Positions 24,115-33,086 of a stretch of DNA of 64,000 nt are shown here, in pieces. Both the position numbers and the translations under genes were made by a program. Source of the DNA: an uncultured Candidatus Saccharibacteria bacterium (GTDB lineage: Bacteria; Patescibacteriota; Saccharimonadia; Saccharimonadales; Saccharimonadaceae); assembly GCA_937898545.1 (NCBI GenBank), contig CALEJV010000005.1, positions 124,001 to 188,000 on the forward strand, read 5' to 3'. The notes under the pieces are model-generated. The model was not told where the DNA came from, ran no database searches, and saw only the letters and a list, made by a program, of their open reading frames with translations. The number at the start of each line of letters is the position of its first letter. Position 1 is the stretch's first letter.

Positions 24115-24741
24115 ATGGCAGAACGATTTACCACCAAGCGCCAACCCGAGCACCGCACCGAGCAAACCATCGAGCAATCACGCGCCGAACAGCTGACTGC
24201 CCTGCGCCAATCTGGCGAACACCGCCAGTTAGAGCACCCCAGCCTCCAGGGCGAAACGCGTCAGCAACGCGAAACCCTTAGGGCCGCTCGCCACGAGGCC
24301 GAGCGAGTCTACGAGCAAGCTGCTGAGCAAGAACGAGCCACTGCCGAAGCCCAGCGTCGCCAGCGCGAAACCCGCGAACAACAGCGCGCCGAGCGCCAAC
24401 GCCAAACCAGCCCGGCTGCCCAGCAAGAACGCTTCGACAAAACCATGGCAGCCGTCCAGTCTCAGCTCTCGCCCTCAAGCCGCGCCTTTAGCAAAGTCAT
24501 CCACAATCCAGCCATCGAGAAAGCAAGCGAAGTCACCGGCAACACCGTTGCTCGGCCCAACGCGCTGCTCTCTGGTGCCATTGCCGCCTTCGTACTCACT
24601 CTAGCTATCTACCTCATCGCCCGCTTCAACGGCTATCCACTCTCCGGTGCCGAATCCATCGCTGCCTTCGCCCTCGGCTGGCTCTGTGGCCTCGCCTTCG
24701 ACTTTGTGCGCATAATGATGCTCGGTCGGCGCAATGTGTAG
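24115..24741 (+). CDS. Coiled-coil protein with two C-terminal membrane helices
   Basis: 208 residues. Residues 1-125 are extremely rich in Glu, Arg, Gln and Ala with heptad spacing, so a long helical coiled coil is expected. Two hydrophobic helices follow (about 148-168, LLSGAIAAFVLTLAIYLIA, and 180-202, AESIAAFALGWLCGLAFDFV). The tail is MLGRRNV. Function unknown; a membrane scaffold is possible. AAGGAGAAACCA precedes the ATG and the gene starts 15 bases after the LPXTG protein gene, so they form an operon. Confidence 0.75.
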   Translation: MAERFTTKRQPEHRTEQTIEQSRAEQLTALRQSGEHRQLEHPSLQGETRQQRETLRAARHEAERVYEQAAEQERATAEAQRRQRETREQQRAERQRQTSPAAQQERFDKTMAAVQSQLSPSSRAFSKVIHNPAIEKASEVTGNTVARPNALLSGAIAAFVLTLAIYLIARFNGYPLSGAESIAAFALGWLCGLAFDFVRIMMLGRRNV

Positions 24742-24972
24742 CTTACTTCTGTAAATCACTGCTCGCTCAACAACATAATTCAATTACTAATAATGTGCAC
24801 TTCTCGTGTGAATAGTGCTCTATTGATAAAATGTCAATGTTCTAAGGGAGTCGCTCGGACTAGAGAGAAGTACTTGAACGACGGTTGTTACGTCTGTCAT
24901 GAGCGAACGATATCACTGTCAGAGTCGCTAACGAATAGCTCAAATATCTAAGGAGTATCTTTGACAAAAGAA

Positions 24973-25452
24973 CTATCGATAATAATCCTCCCAATCTACA
25001 TCAAAGAGCCAGTGTTTCGTGACATTGTGAAATTCTATATCATCTCCACACGGAAGATCAGGTGTCGGCGTAAAAATGTACTCCTCTAGTTTCGTTCGAA
25101 CGAACTCAGAGATAACATCATAATCAAGCGTATTCATAATCAGGGGCTTTGCCTCATTATCGTCTTCAAAGTACCACCTGCCACGTGGATCATCAACGAA
25201 AGACGGCGAGCAGACAGTAAGGACGTAACGACTGCCTTCTATAAGATACGGGTCGCCGATTTCGACATATTTTTGTAGAGTGAATCCAACTCCAAGTTCA
25301 ATGCACCAAGGGCAAGTGTCGTCGGCGCCGAACATTGTCGTCGCAGACGTGAGTTTGTTTCGGCACGTTGTGTTGTCAGGATCCAGTTCCCAATCGTCGC
25401 CGACATACTGTTGCCCCTGAAACAACTTTTGTAAAACATAATGAGTTTTCAT
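24973..25452 (-). CDS. Hypothetical acidic cytosolic protein
   Basis: 159 residues, no family recognised. Very rich in Asp, Glu, Tyr and Trp (DVDWEDYYR end), with Cys at the DDTCPWC site near residues 44-49 and in NTTCRNKL. No signal peptide or membrane segment. A/T-rich codon use differs from the neighbours, as in the 9954 gene. No Shine-Dalgarno is evident. It stands alone between the coiled-coil gene and the ATPase operon. Confidence 0.6.
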   Translation of the reverse strand: MKTHYVLQKLFQGQQYVGDDWELDPDNTTCRNKLTSATTMFGADDTCPWCIELGVGFTLQKYVEIGDPYLIEGSRYVLTVCSPSFVDDPRGRWYFEDDNEAKPLIMNTLDYDVISEFVRTKLEEYIFTPTPDLPCGDDIEFHNVTKHWLFDVDWEDYYR

Positions 25453-25536
25453 AGACTGAGTATAATACGCACAATAACGAACGTCAAAATATTATGCTTG
25501 CCTCTTGTGTTCTCTATCACCTGTATTAAGTGCTTA

Positions 25537-28500
25537 TCAATGCAGCTTGATCGACACTTCCTGTGGCTCGCCGCTCAGGTCACCATGGGTGTTGAGAGTA
25601 CCTTGGCGGCGCAGAGCTTCGCGCTCCAGCTCTTCCGGCGATGGCATGGCTGGCTCAGCAGCAGGCGATGGTGTAGCTGGTGGAGTAGGCTGAGCACGCG
25701 CCTCGGCCGGCTGGCCACCAAGGATATTGGGCCGCGCAGCATGACGTGCTCTATCCAGCGCATCTTGCACCGCTGGTGACGGTGGTGGAGCAGGCTGAGC
25801 AGCCGACGATGGAGATGACGCGCTTGGATTTGGCATAGTGCGGGGAGCACTAGCTGGCTGTGGTCGTGGTGCTTGAGAGGATGAAGAAGCTGGCGGCGTA
25901 GCTGGCTGGGCACGCAACGGCTGAGCTGAGGAAGCTGGTGTGGTTTGTGGCCGTGGTGGTTGAGCAGCTGGGTTACCGGGCCGTGAGGTTGGTGCGCTTG
26001 ATGGTGCTGCCGCCGATTGCGGTTTCTTTGCATTCATCTGTTTACGCTTGGCAAGCCATTCATCGAGGAAGGACGACCCACCGCCAGCTCCAGCTGCACC
26101 CCCTGGGCGCCCTGCTCCGGCTGCTGGCTGGCTGGGCTGCTGCACACTAATGCGGGCAGCTATATCGCGCTCAACTTGGTCGCGCGGCCGGCCGTACTTC
26201 GCGGCCGAGAGTTTCTTGAGAGCACCGCTCAATTGCTGGTTTGGCTCGCCCATTGGCGGAATCCACGCCATGCTAAATGGTGCCGATGGTGTGCCATTAA
26301 TCTGCGCCACACAGACGGACTCGAAGTTTGGCAGTTTGGTCAAGTCCTCAGCAGTAAAAACAGGCGTGTAGCGCTTAACCATAATCTCTGCATCAGTCGT
26401 ACCAATTCGGCCGGTAATGGTTGTACCAACGTTACCAAGGATCGCCTCGCGCAGTTCTTCCTTAAGCTGCGTCATAAACTGGTTAGCCAAGACCAAACTC
26501 AAGCGATACTTACGCGCCTCACTGAGGATTGTCTCGAAGCTATCGGTGGCAAAGTTCTGGAACTCGTCAACGTAGAGTGTAAAGTCCTTGCGCTCGTGCT
26601 CGGGGATATTGGCCCGAGCCATCGCAGCCGCCTGGAACTTCATGACGAAGATAATACCAAGCAACTTCGAGTTGAGATCGCCCATCTTACCTTTAGAGAG
26701 GTTGACGAGCAAAATCTTGTTGTTATTCATAATCTCGGGGAAGTTAAAGCCACTCTTGGTCTGGCCAATGATGTTGCGCATCGCATCGTTGCTAATAAAT
26801 GGACCAAACTTGGAGATCACCCAGCTAATCAAGTCACCGGCTTCATTAGAGCGCTGCGAGGCTGGGAACTCCTTCGTCCAAAAGTCGAGCACCTGCCGGT
26901 CCGTCACGTATTTGAGCTTAGCATTACGAAATTGCTCATCCACCAGCAGCTTTGGCACGTCGACAAACGTCCCGCCTGCAGGATCAGCCATCAGCAGCAA
27001 CGCACAGTTACGGAAGATGTGCTCGAGGCGTGGCCCAACGATACCGGTGTGGCCTGGGTCATACAAGCCATACAGCATGTTGATCGCCTCCTGCACCAAG
27101 AAGTCCTTTTGGTCGGGGTGATCGAACTCAAACATATTAAGACCAATCGGGTTGCTCATATCACCTGGGTCGAAGTAGACAATATCCTCTACCCGATCAC
27201 GTGGTACTTTAGCAAGCAACGCCTCAGCCAGGTCACCGTGCGGATCAACCAAAGCAAAACCCCGCCCCGCCAGCATATCCTGGTAGGCTAAGTTCTCTTG
27301 CAAGACCGACTTACCTACACCCGTCTGACCAATGATGTGGATGTGACGCCGACGGTCTTTATCTGCCAGGCGAATCGGCTTACGTACGCCGCGGAACTCA
27401 TTGTAACCGAGCAGCAGCCCCGTCTCCATCACCTCTGTTGGGCCGTCGACTTGCTTGCTCATCTGGCGCTTGACTTGCGAGGTAGGAATGCTATTTTGAT
27501 CTGGCAAATGAAAGAGGGTCGCAAGCTCGACTGAGTTGAGGATATCGCGGCTATTTGCCTGTGGGAAGAATCGGAAGATAAAGGCTGTCGCGAGCTCATC
27601 AACATTCTTGGTAAGGTTGAACTTAAAGCCGTTAAAACTCGGCGAATCAAACAGTGCAAACGCCGCCACAATATTCTTGAGCAGCACCTGTGAGCGCGCC
27701 GCCGTGTTGGACGACACCACCACGCGGATCATTACCTCATAGCCGGGGTAGCGAATCTTCTCTTGGATAGCATCAACCTTAGCCTGCTCCACCGCACTGA
27801 GCGGCTTCTCAGCTTGGAATTCCTTCTTGTCACTTGCCTCGGGCGGCTTCCATAGTGCCTGCATAACATCACGCGCCGAGAGGCCACTGCCACCACCACT
27901 CTTTTTCTCACCCTTGTTCTTGACAATCTGCTCAGCAGCCGAGATAGAGCGCTTTGTCCATTTCTCATACGCCGGGCGGATCAAAAATTGGATTCCCACC
28001 CCATCCTCGCGCCCAGCCGAGGACACTGCATTAAGCAGCGCCCGCGACGCATCGCGCTTAGATTCCATATAGGTGGAGATGGGATAAATAAATTCTTTAC
28101 GGAGGGTAAACTCACCACCGATTGTTCCACTCGCCTTGCCCACCTTGCTAAACACCGAGTGTTCCGACACCTCCTCGAGCCGTGCCGATGGGTAGGCTGC
28201 AGCAATTGCCTGGCGCACTGTGTCCGTCAGCACTGTTGGCACCACTGCATAGTAATACACTAGTCCCTCGCGCGCCACAATTTCAAATGACACATGGCGC
28301 TGCCCATAGATCCGGCTCATAAAGCCCTTGGTGCTGGTACTCGCAATGATATTGTACATCACTTGGGCCTGCGATAGCACCTCTTCTGTGAGGTCACGCT
28401 TGTCGCGCCCCCCACCGTCGATATCGTCACTAGCGGGCGGCAAGTGGATGAGAATCGGCACCATCTTGAGGCCTCGCTCGTAATTCTTGGCCTCGCGCAT

Positions 28501-28593
28501 ACTGTTGCGATAAACGATGAAAGCAACAAACAAGATGATGAGAATAAGACCAGCCGAGCCAAAAACAATGATGAATGTGGTGACGGTATTCAT
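25537..28593 (-). CDS. VirD4/TraG-like type IV secretion coupling ATPase
   Basis: 1018 residues. One N-terminal membrane helix (about 8-28, FIIVFGSAGLILIILFVAFI), a domain of about 350 residues, then a HerA/VirD4-type ATPase: Walker A IIGQTGVGKSVL near 420-430, FALVDPHGDLAEAL, Walker B LYVDEFQNFA near 672-681. The last 220 residues are Pro/Ala/Ser/Gln-rich and of low complexity. In conjugation such ATPases bring DNA or proteins to the channel; in CPR genomes they are common and may drive DNA or protein traffic linked to pili. GGAGAACTAG precedes the ATG, and the upstream 142-residue gene ends at the preceding base. Confidence 0.88.
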   Translation of the reverse strand: MNTVTTFIIVFGSAGLILIILFVAFIVYRNSMREAKNYERGLKMVPILIHLPPASDDIDGGGRDKRDLTEEVLSQAQVMYNIIASTSTKGFMSRIYGQRHVSFEIVAREGLVYYYAVVPTVLTDTVRQAIAAAYPSARLEEVSEHSVFSKVGKASGTIGGEFTLRKEFIYPISTYMESKRDASRALLNAVSSAGREDGVGIQFLIRPAYEKWTKRSISAAEQIVKNKGEKKSGGGSGLSARDVMQALWKPPEASDKKEFQAEKPLSAVEQAKVDAIQEKIRYPGYEVMIRVVVSSNTAARSQVLLKNIVAAFALFDSPSFNGFKFNLTKNVDELATAFIFRFFPQANSRDILNSVELATLFHLPDQNSIPTSQVKRQMSKQVDGPTEVMETGLLLGYNEFRGVRKPIRLADKDRRRHIHIIGQTGVGKSVLQENLAYQDMLAGRGFALVDPHGDLAEALLAKVPRDRVEDIVYFDPGDMSNPIGLNMFEFDHPDQKDFLVQEAINMLYGLYDPGHTGIVGPRLEHIFRNCALLLMADPAGGTFVDVPKLLVDEQFRNAKLKYVTDRQVLDFWTKEFPASQRSNEAGDLISWVISKFGPFISNDAMRNIIGQTKSGFNFPEIMNNNKILLVNLSKGKMGDLNSKLLGIIFVMKFQAAAMARANIPEHERKDFTLYVDEFQNFATDSFETILSEARKYRLSLVLANQFMTQLKEELREAILGNVGTTITGRIGTTDAEIMVKRYTPVFTAEDLTKLPNFESVCVAQINGTPSAPFSMAWIPPMGEPNQQLSGALKKLSAAKYGRPRDQVERDIAARISVQQPSQPAAGAGRPGGAAGAGGGSSFLDEWLAKRKQMNAKKPQSAAAPSSAPTSRPGNPAAQPPRPQTTPASSAQPLRAQPATPPASSSSQAPRPQPASAPRTMPNPSASSPSSAAQPAPPPSPAVQDALDRARHAARPNILGGQPAEARAQPTPPATPSPAAEPAMPSPEELEREALRRQGTLNTHGDLSGEPQEVSIKLH

Positions 28594-29022
28594 CTAGTTC
28601 TCCGTTGCGCCAATTTTGCGCCCATAGCGTTTGTAGATATAGTCGCGCTGCAGAGCACTAACCTGCTGCTCACGCTGGTAGGGGTCATCTTGGGTATCCT
28701 TAATGATCTGCTTGAGCTTGATAACCCAGTCTTTCTCGATCAGGTCTTCGTCTGCAGCAGTTGCAGGAGCAGCTGTGACAGTCGTATCTGGATCGGGCTG
28801 TGGCGCAGCAATAACTGTGGTAGGAAGAGCCGGTAGTGTGAGGCTCTGCGGGACCATCGGCATCATTTCATGCGTGTCAGCGGGCTGCTGCTCGCTCCGA
28901 CGCTCGGGCATCAGCGCAGGAAGCCGCTCGTGCGCCTGAGGCGCCGGCGAACGGTAGATATTCTGGTTGTTTACCCGAGGTTGCTCGGGAAAACTATTGA
29001 ATCGCGGCTGTTGTGGTCCCAT
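28594..29022 (-). CDS. Small hydrophilic protein upstream of the VirD4-like ATPase
   Basis: 142 residues. A Pro/Gln/Arg-rich head (MGPQQPRFNSFPEQPRV), a low-complexity middle with Ala/Pro/Thr, and a helical, charged tail (EKDWVIKLKQIIKDTQDDPY...YKRYGRKIGATEN). No family recognised. The tail could bind the ATPase; this is guesswork based on the zero-base gap between the genes. TATAAT lies 11 bases upstream of the ATG on the minus strand. Confidence 0.7.
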   Translation of the reverse strand: MGPQQPRFNSFPEQPRVNNQNIYRSPAPQAHERLPALMPERRSEQQPADTHEMMPMVPQSLTLPALPTTVIAAPQPDPDTTVTAAPATAADEDLIEKDWVIKLKQIIKDTQDDPYQREQQVSALQRDYIYKRYGRKIGATEN

Positions 29023-29111
29023 ATTCTGCCTAAATTATACCATAGGCTGCGCTGGTGCAATAGGTGTGAGCATAATCATCATATCTATGGCGCTTATGCT
29101 CATTATTTTGC

Positions 29112-29117
29112 TATACT
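29112..29117 (+). promoter_or_regulatory. -10 box TATACT, leaderless arrangement
   Basis: TATACT, then AGCGGT and the ATG at 29124: six bases, no ribosome site. Confidence 0.65.
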
Positions 29118-29123
29118 AGCGGT

Positions 29124-30638
29124 ATGGAGCGTCAATCTCCCTCACCAGCATCGCGTTTGCAGCGGCACCACAAACGCTGCACCCAAGCGCGGCGCCGCAT
29201 GGTCATCTTGCTTGCGCTACTTGCCTGTGCATTATGCGGCCTCATTGTTACCCTTGTTATCGTCCACGTGGTGCGGCCTACTGCACCGCAGCCTTCCCCA
29301 CCAGCCGCGCGCACAACCGACAAAACAGATGAGAAATACTCCTTCGTTGATTCGCACTACCAAGGCATCCGCTCGAAGCTGGTCAGCCGCACCTCTGCCA
29401 AAGAAAAAGCTTCGCTCGAATATCCACTGACAGGCAACCGCACGATCGACACCACCGTCGCGAGCGCCATCGATCAGCTCGACCACGAGTTTCGCCAAAG
29501 CGTCGCGGCCGGCCGCACCTTCCACCGGCCAATGACCGAGGCAATCAGCTACCAAATTACTCACAACACCAATGCTGCGCTATCTGTTGTAGTCCAAGCC
29601 AACCAAGACACCCACGGAGCTCACCCCGCCAGTTTCACCCGATTTTGGACATTCAACAAGCAGACGGGCGCGGCTATCACTCTGCGCGATCTCGTTGGTG
29701 GCAATACCGCATACCTCCGCACCGTCATTGATGCTGCGCAGCGCTCTGTTGCTGCCACGATTGCCGAGCGCCAGCAGCCAGCCGTCGATCTTGGCGAAAT
29801 GGTCACAGAGGACGCACTCACCAATTTCATTATCACCAATGACAATACACTTGCCTGGCCCTTTAGCCAAGCTGCACTCGTGCCGTCATCGTATGGCACA
29901 ATGACGATCTCTCTCCCCTTCACCAGTATCCTCGCCGCACTGCAAACCACCCAGGCGCGGCAAATTGCCACCATTCCTGCCCTGCCCAAGCCGCAACCCA
30001 AGCCAATTGCTACCCCTGCACCAGCCTCACCAGCGCCCTCTGCGTTCTGCGCTCAAGCCTGCATCGCCCTCACCTTCGACGACGGGCCTGGGGCATACAC
30101 CAACGAGCTGCTTGATACCCTAGACCAGTATAGTGCAAAAGGCACATTCTTCATGATCGGCAGCAAAGTCGCAGCCCGTGCTGACGTCGTGCGCCGTATC
30201 CACACCAGTGGACACCAGCTCGGGAATCACTCGTGGAGCCATCCGGTGCTGCCGCAGTATAGCGCCGAAGCAATTGGCAGCGAACTCGACCGCACCAACA
30301 GTGCTATTACTCAAGCAACAGGCACCGCGCCCACCATCATGCGTCCACCATATGGCGCAGTGAATAGCGTCGTCCTCGAGCAGCTACGCCAGCGCGGTAT
30401 GGCCTCTATCTTGTGGTCGGTCGATACGCGCGACTGGGCCGATCGCAATAGCACCATCGTCTGCAATCGCGCCGTTGCTGGTGCGCGGCCAGGCGCTATC
30501 ATCCTCATGCACGACATCCACCCTACCTCTGTGAATGCCGTGCCCTGCATCCTCAGTACGCTCAAGCAGCAAGGCTATCGCCTCGTTACCGTACAGACAC
30601 TGCTCGGCAAGACTGCACCAGGTGCCAATTATCCATAG
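29124..30638 (+). CDS. PdaC-like peptidoglycan/polysaccharide deacetylase
   Basis: 504 residues. Basic N-terminus, membrane helix about 32-55 (MVILLALLACALCGLIVTLVI), then a DUF4163/DUF3298-like domain (about 85-285, PLTGNRTIDTTVASA and FTRFWTFNKQTGAAITLRDL). Last comes the NodB deacetylase domain (about 310-500) with TFDDGPG, NHSWSHP, RPPYG, STDTRDW-like SVDTRDW and LMHDIH, all five motifs. The same order occurs in Bacillus PdaC. It should remove acetyl groups from wall glycans, which can give lysozyme resistance. It starts with a promoter-proximal ATG; no Shine-Dalgarno. Confidence 0.92.
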   Translation: MERQSPSPASRLQRHHKRCTQARRRMVILLALLACALCGLIVTLVIVHVVRPTAPQPSPPAARTTDKTDEKYSFVDSHYQGIRSKLVSRTSAKEKASLEYPLTGNRTIDTTVASAIDQLDHEFRQSVAAGRTFHRPMTEAISYQITHNTNAALSVVVQANQDTHGAHPASFTRFWTFNKQTGAAITLRDLVGGNTAYLRTVIDAAQRSVAATIAERQQPAVDLGEMVTEDALTNFIITNDNTLAWPFSQAALVPSSYGTMTISLPFTSILAALQTTQARQIATIPALPKPQPKPIATPAPASPAPSAFCAQACIALTFDDGPGAYTNELLDTLDQYSAKGTFFMIGSKVAARADVVRRIHTSGHQLGNHSWSHPVLPQYSAEAIGSELDRTNSAITQATGTAPTIMRPPYGAVNSVVLEQLRQRGMASILWSVDTRDWADRNSTIVCNRAVAGARPGAIILMHDIHPTSVNAVPCILSTLKQQGYRLVTVQTLLGKTAPGANYP

Positions 30639-30951
30639 GAGAATATACACCTGAATATTAAGATTCTTTGAGTGTCTTACCCTTCTTTCCTACGCTTGTG
30701 CACGTCGGCATTGCAAAAGCAGATTAATGCACTGCAATAAAATACTTATCGGATTAATGATGGTTTGTCATCGCTTTATCCAACGAGGTAAGACAAGGCA
30801 AACGCGTACAGGAGGAAGAAAAATACTCTGCAACTTGAGTTTCAGCGTTTTATCGCGCCTCTCTTTTCTGATATACACTAAACCTTAGTATATTCTGCAA
30901 AAAGCTACATCATCATTTTGTTGGGTACTTTGTATCCAACACACATGTGCT
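30639..30951. other. Intergenic stretch, nothing recognised
   Basis: About 310 bases between converging genes. Rich in A+T, with no open frame that looks coding and no strong terminator stem that I could find by eye. Confidence 0.5.
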
Positions 30952-31185
30952 TTATAGAACTGCGTTATCGATATTAAACACCTTATGCTTCGACGTCGCC
31001 CCGCGCACTAGTCTTACTCGAGACTGCGGCACCCCAAAATATTTAGCTAGCAGCTTAATGGCCGCCGCATTTGCCCGGCCTTCAATCACTGGTGCTTTGG
31101 TGTAGATGATATACGTGCCGTCGCTACCCACCACGACTTCTTCGCGGTGGCGGGAGTTGGGTTTGATAGTGGTGGGGATTTTCAT
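30952..31185 (-). CDS. DUF167 (YggU) family protein
   Basis: 77 residues, close to the family length. Typical blocks: TIKPNSRHREEVV, YIIYTKAPVIEGRANAAAIKLLAKYFGVPQSRVRLV (positions about 28-62) and RGATSKHKVF. A small cytosolic alpha/beta protein of unknown function found in all domains. AGAGGTAG lies before the ATG. Confidence 0.93.
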   Translation of the reverse strand: MKIPTTIKPNSRHREEVVVGSDGTYIIYTKAPVIEGRANAAAIKLLAKYFGVPQSRVRLVRGATSKHKVFNIDNAVL

Positions 31186-31314
31186 GCTACCTCTTTATAC
31201 CTTTTTAATCTATTATATCCTCTATATATTTTATTTGGTTATTAATTGTCTATTGAAAATAAGCATGAGCGTATTATACTAATAAGGTCAATCTCATCAC
31301 AAAAGGGCTATATT

Positions 31315-31806
31315 ATGAAATCGATCACAAACATTTCGAAAAAGACTATTGGTGTTATTGCCAGTATTTGCTTCGTTGCCGGTGCGCTTGCATCAGCAGG
31401 TGCTACTTCTGTGCAGCATCACGCAGCTACTACACCACCCAAGCCACCCATTGTTACCTACACAAACTGCTCAACTGAAGAAATCCCCTTCGAGACACAT
31501 TACGAAGGCGAATCGGGTGCCTATGGCTATATCGACACTATCAAACAACAAGGTAAACCTGGCACCAAGCAAATCTGCAAGCCCAACAAATCCGGCTACG
31601 AGAACAAAACGACAGTCATTACACAACCAGTCACTCACATTATTGTTCGGACACCCAAGCTAGCACCACAGCCAATTTCACAGCCCGAACATCATACCTC
31701 ATACCGCATAGGAGCCATCTGCCGAGATGGCTGGCAATCGAGCGCTACTGGCCGCGGTGCGTGCTCGCACCACGGTGGTGTAAGTGAATGGCTGTACAGT
31801 GACTAA
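31315..31806 (+). CDS. Secreted G5-like/DUF3761-like protein
   Basis: 163 residues from ATG 31315, with AAAAGGG upstream; a nearer-to-promoter in-frame start at 31246 would precede the -10 region TATACT (31274). Signal peptide about 1-30 (KKTIGVIASICFVAGALASA). Then a G5-like domain (TEEIPFETHYEGESGAYG..., ending VITQPVTHIIV) and a C-terminal ICRDGWQSSATGRGACSHHG segment that fits DUF3761 (conserved Cys/His). G5 domains occur in wall-binding proteins. Possibly a secreted wall or glycan-binding factor. Confidence 0.78.
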   Translation: MKSITNISKKTIGVIASICFVAGALASAGATSVQHHAATTPPKPPIVTYTNCSTEEIPFETHYEGESGAYGYIDTIKQQGKPGTKQICKPNKSGYENKTTVITQPVTHIIVRTPKLAPQPISQPEHHTSYRIGAICRDGWQSSATGRGACSHHGGVSEWLYSD

Positions 31807-31811
31807 TCTGC

Positions 31812-31817
31812 TACAAT
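31812..31817 (+). promoter_or_regulatory. -10 box TACAAT, leaderless arrangement
   Basis: TACAAT, AAAACC, then the ATG at 31824: six bases, no ribosome site. Confidence 0.6.
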
Positions 31818-31823
31818 AAAACC

Positions 31824-32441
31824 ATGTCCGAGCCACGCGGAGTGATTTATGTTATGACCAGTGCCATTGATGGCTTGGTCAAGATTGGCAAGACCAGCAC
31901 CGACCGCTTCGAGGCGCGTATGCAGTATCTCGAATCCAACGGCTATTCTAATATTACTGGGCTGCAGCGACTGGTTGCCATTGAGGTAGATAATTACCAC
32001 AAAAAAGAGCAGCTTCTACACGAAGTCTTTAGCAAGCACCGCATTGGCCGGAGCGAGTTCTTTGCGCTCGATGAGTATCTTATCCAGCGGCTGCTGCTCG
32101 CCCTTGACGGGATGCAAATTTACCCCAAGCCAGCTCAATCCACCAGCAAGGCCGATTCGTTCGAAGCCGTTACCACCGCACACCAGCAAGACCAGCGCTT
32201 TAGCTTTTACAAAAAGGGTATCGAAAAGGGCGCGAGCATCCACTTTATCAAAGACCCAGCTATCACCGCCGTTGTCGCCGGCCCACGCGAAGTATCCTAC
32301 GGCGGCAAAACCTGGCGCCTATCTGCCCTCACCCGCCTGATCTACACCCAACGCGGCGAAGTCAACAACTCCGGCGCATACCGCGGCGCCGACCACTGGA
32401 TGTACGGTGGCGTGAAGCTAACGAAGCTGGTGGATAAATAA
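31824..32441 (+). CDS. GIY-YIG (T5orf172/MUG113) protein with RAMA-like C-terminal domain
   Basis: 205 residues. The N-terminal T5orf172-type GIY-YIG unit has GVIYVMTSAIDGLVKIGKTS (about 6-25), an Arg helix ERFEARMQ-like DRFEARMQYL, and HEVFSKHRIGRSEFFAL with the conserved His and Glu. After a Pro/Ser linker the C-terminus (about 135-200: KGASIHFIKDPAI, VSYGGKTWRLSALTRL, NNSGAYRGADHWMYGG) resembles RAMA/DUF4357 DNA-modification-binding domains. It may cut or bind modified DNA. It is adjacent, in convergent orientation, to the type III restriction operon, which suggests a defence role. Confidence 0.75.
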   Translation: MSEPRGVIYVMTSAIDGLVKIGKTSTDRFEARMQYLESNGYSNITGLQRLVAIEVDNYHKKEQLLHEVFSKHRIGRSEFFALDEYLIQRLLLALDGMQIYPKPAQSTSKADSFEAVTTAHQQDQRFSFYKKGIEKGASIHFIKDPAITAVVAGPREVSYGGKTWRLSALTRLIYTQRGEVNNSGAYRGADHWMYGGVKLTKLVDK

Positions 32442-32477
32442 TAAACTCACTCACGAACGCTTAGCAGCAAAAGTAAA

Positions 32478-33086
32478 CTACAAAGCCATACCCTTCACTT
32501 TTTCAATAAACTCATCAAGATATGTTATAGTTTCAGTGACATCTGCGGCCATGATGGGATTTTTATTCCAACGAATCTTATCATTACTCAAGCCACGAGC
32601 ATGAACGGTATTACGCAACTCCTTGAGGTGTTGGAGCCACTTTATATCATCGTCTTCCAAACAGTGTAGATTTTTAGTCTTTTCAAGAAGAAAGCCCATG
32701 CCAACTGACGCAGTCTTCTTCTTTTCTTTCCAAAAAATATTAGCTTCTTGACTGGCAGAGAACTTTTTATCACATAAATAATACAGTAACCCTTCACATA
32801 TAGCACCAACTATCTGCATAATCACAAGTTTATGATGATTCATAAATGTTAAGCCTGGCTTGATTAGTATAAATATACTGCAATGGTACTCTAACACGAA
32901 ACGCAGCTCAGCAAGGTTATCACGCATTTGGAGATCCCATGAATCCATAAACGAGAATTGTGACCTATAGTCATTGAGTGATTTACTGTGGACACATCCG
33001 TCAGTGACCGTTTTCCATTGGCAATATTTTACTGGCATATTCTTCAGTTTGCCATGAACAGTATCAAATGCTTTATTAATATCCAT
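32478..33086 (-). CDS. HEPN-like protein downstream of res
   Basis: 202 residues from ATG 33086, with GGGAGA eight bases upstream; a TTG start 15 bases further on is less likely. Mostly helical. The block LKELRNTVHARGL near residues 160-172 resembles the RN-x-x-H segment of HEPN and MAE_28990-like RNases in toxin-antitoxin and abortive-infection systems, though the spacing is at the short end. It overlaps the end of res by 11 bases and so belongs to the restriction operon. It could be an effector triggered by infection; not proven. Confidence 0.6.
   Translation of the reverse strand: MDINKAFDTVHGKLKNMPVKYCQWKTVTDGCVHSKSLNDYRSQFSFMDSWDLQMRDNLAELRFVLEYHCSIFILIKPGLTFMNHHKLVIMQIVGAICEGLLYYLCDKKFSASQEANIFWKEKKKTASVGMGFLLEKTKNLHCLEDDDIKWLQHLKELRNTVHARGLSNDKIRWNKNPIMAADVTETITYLDEFIEKVKGMAL

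Noticed and set aside
24742..24972. Possible small RNA between the coiled-coil gene and the 25452 gene
   Set aside because: No stem-loop with T-run and no recognisable RNA family; only scattered AT-rich sequence.
26017..27291. 424-codon open frame on the plus strand
   Set aside because: Antisense to the VirD4-like ATPase core (Walker A/B region); a shadow of its codon bias.
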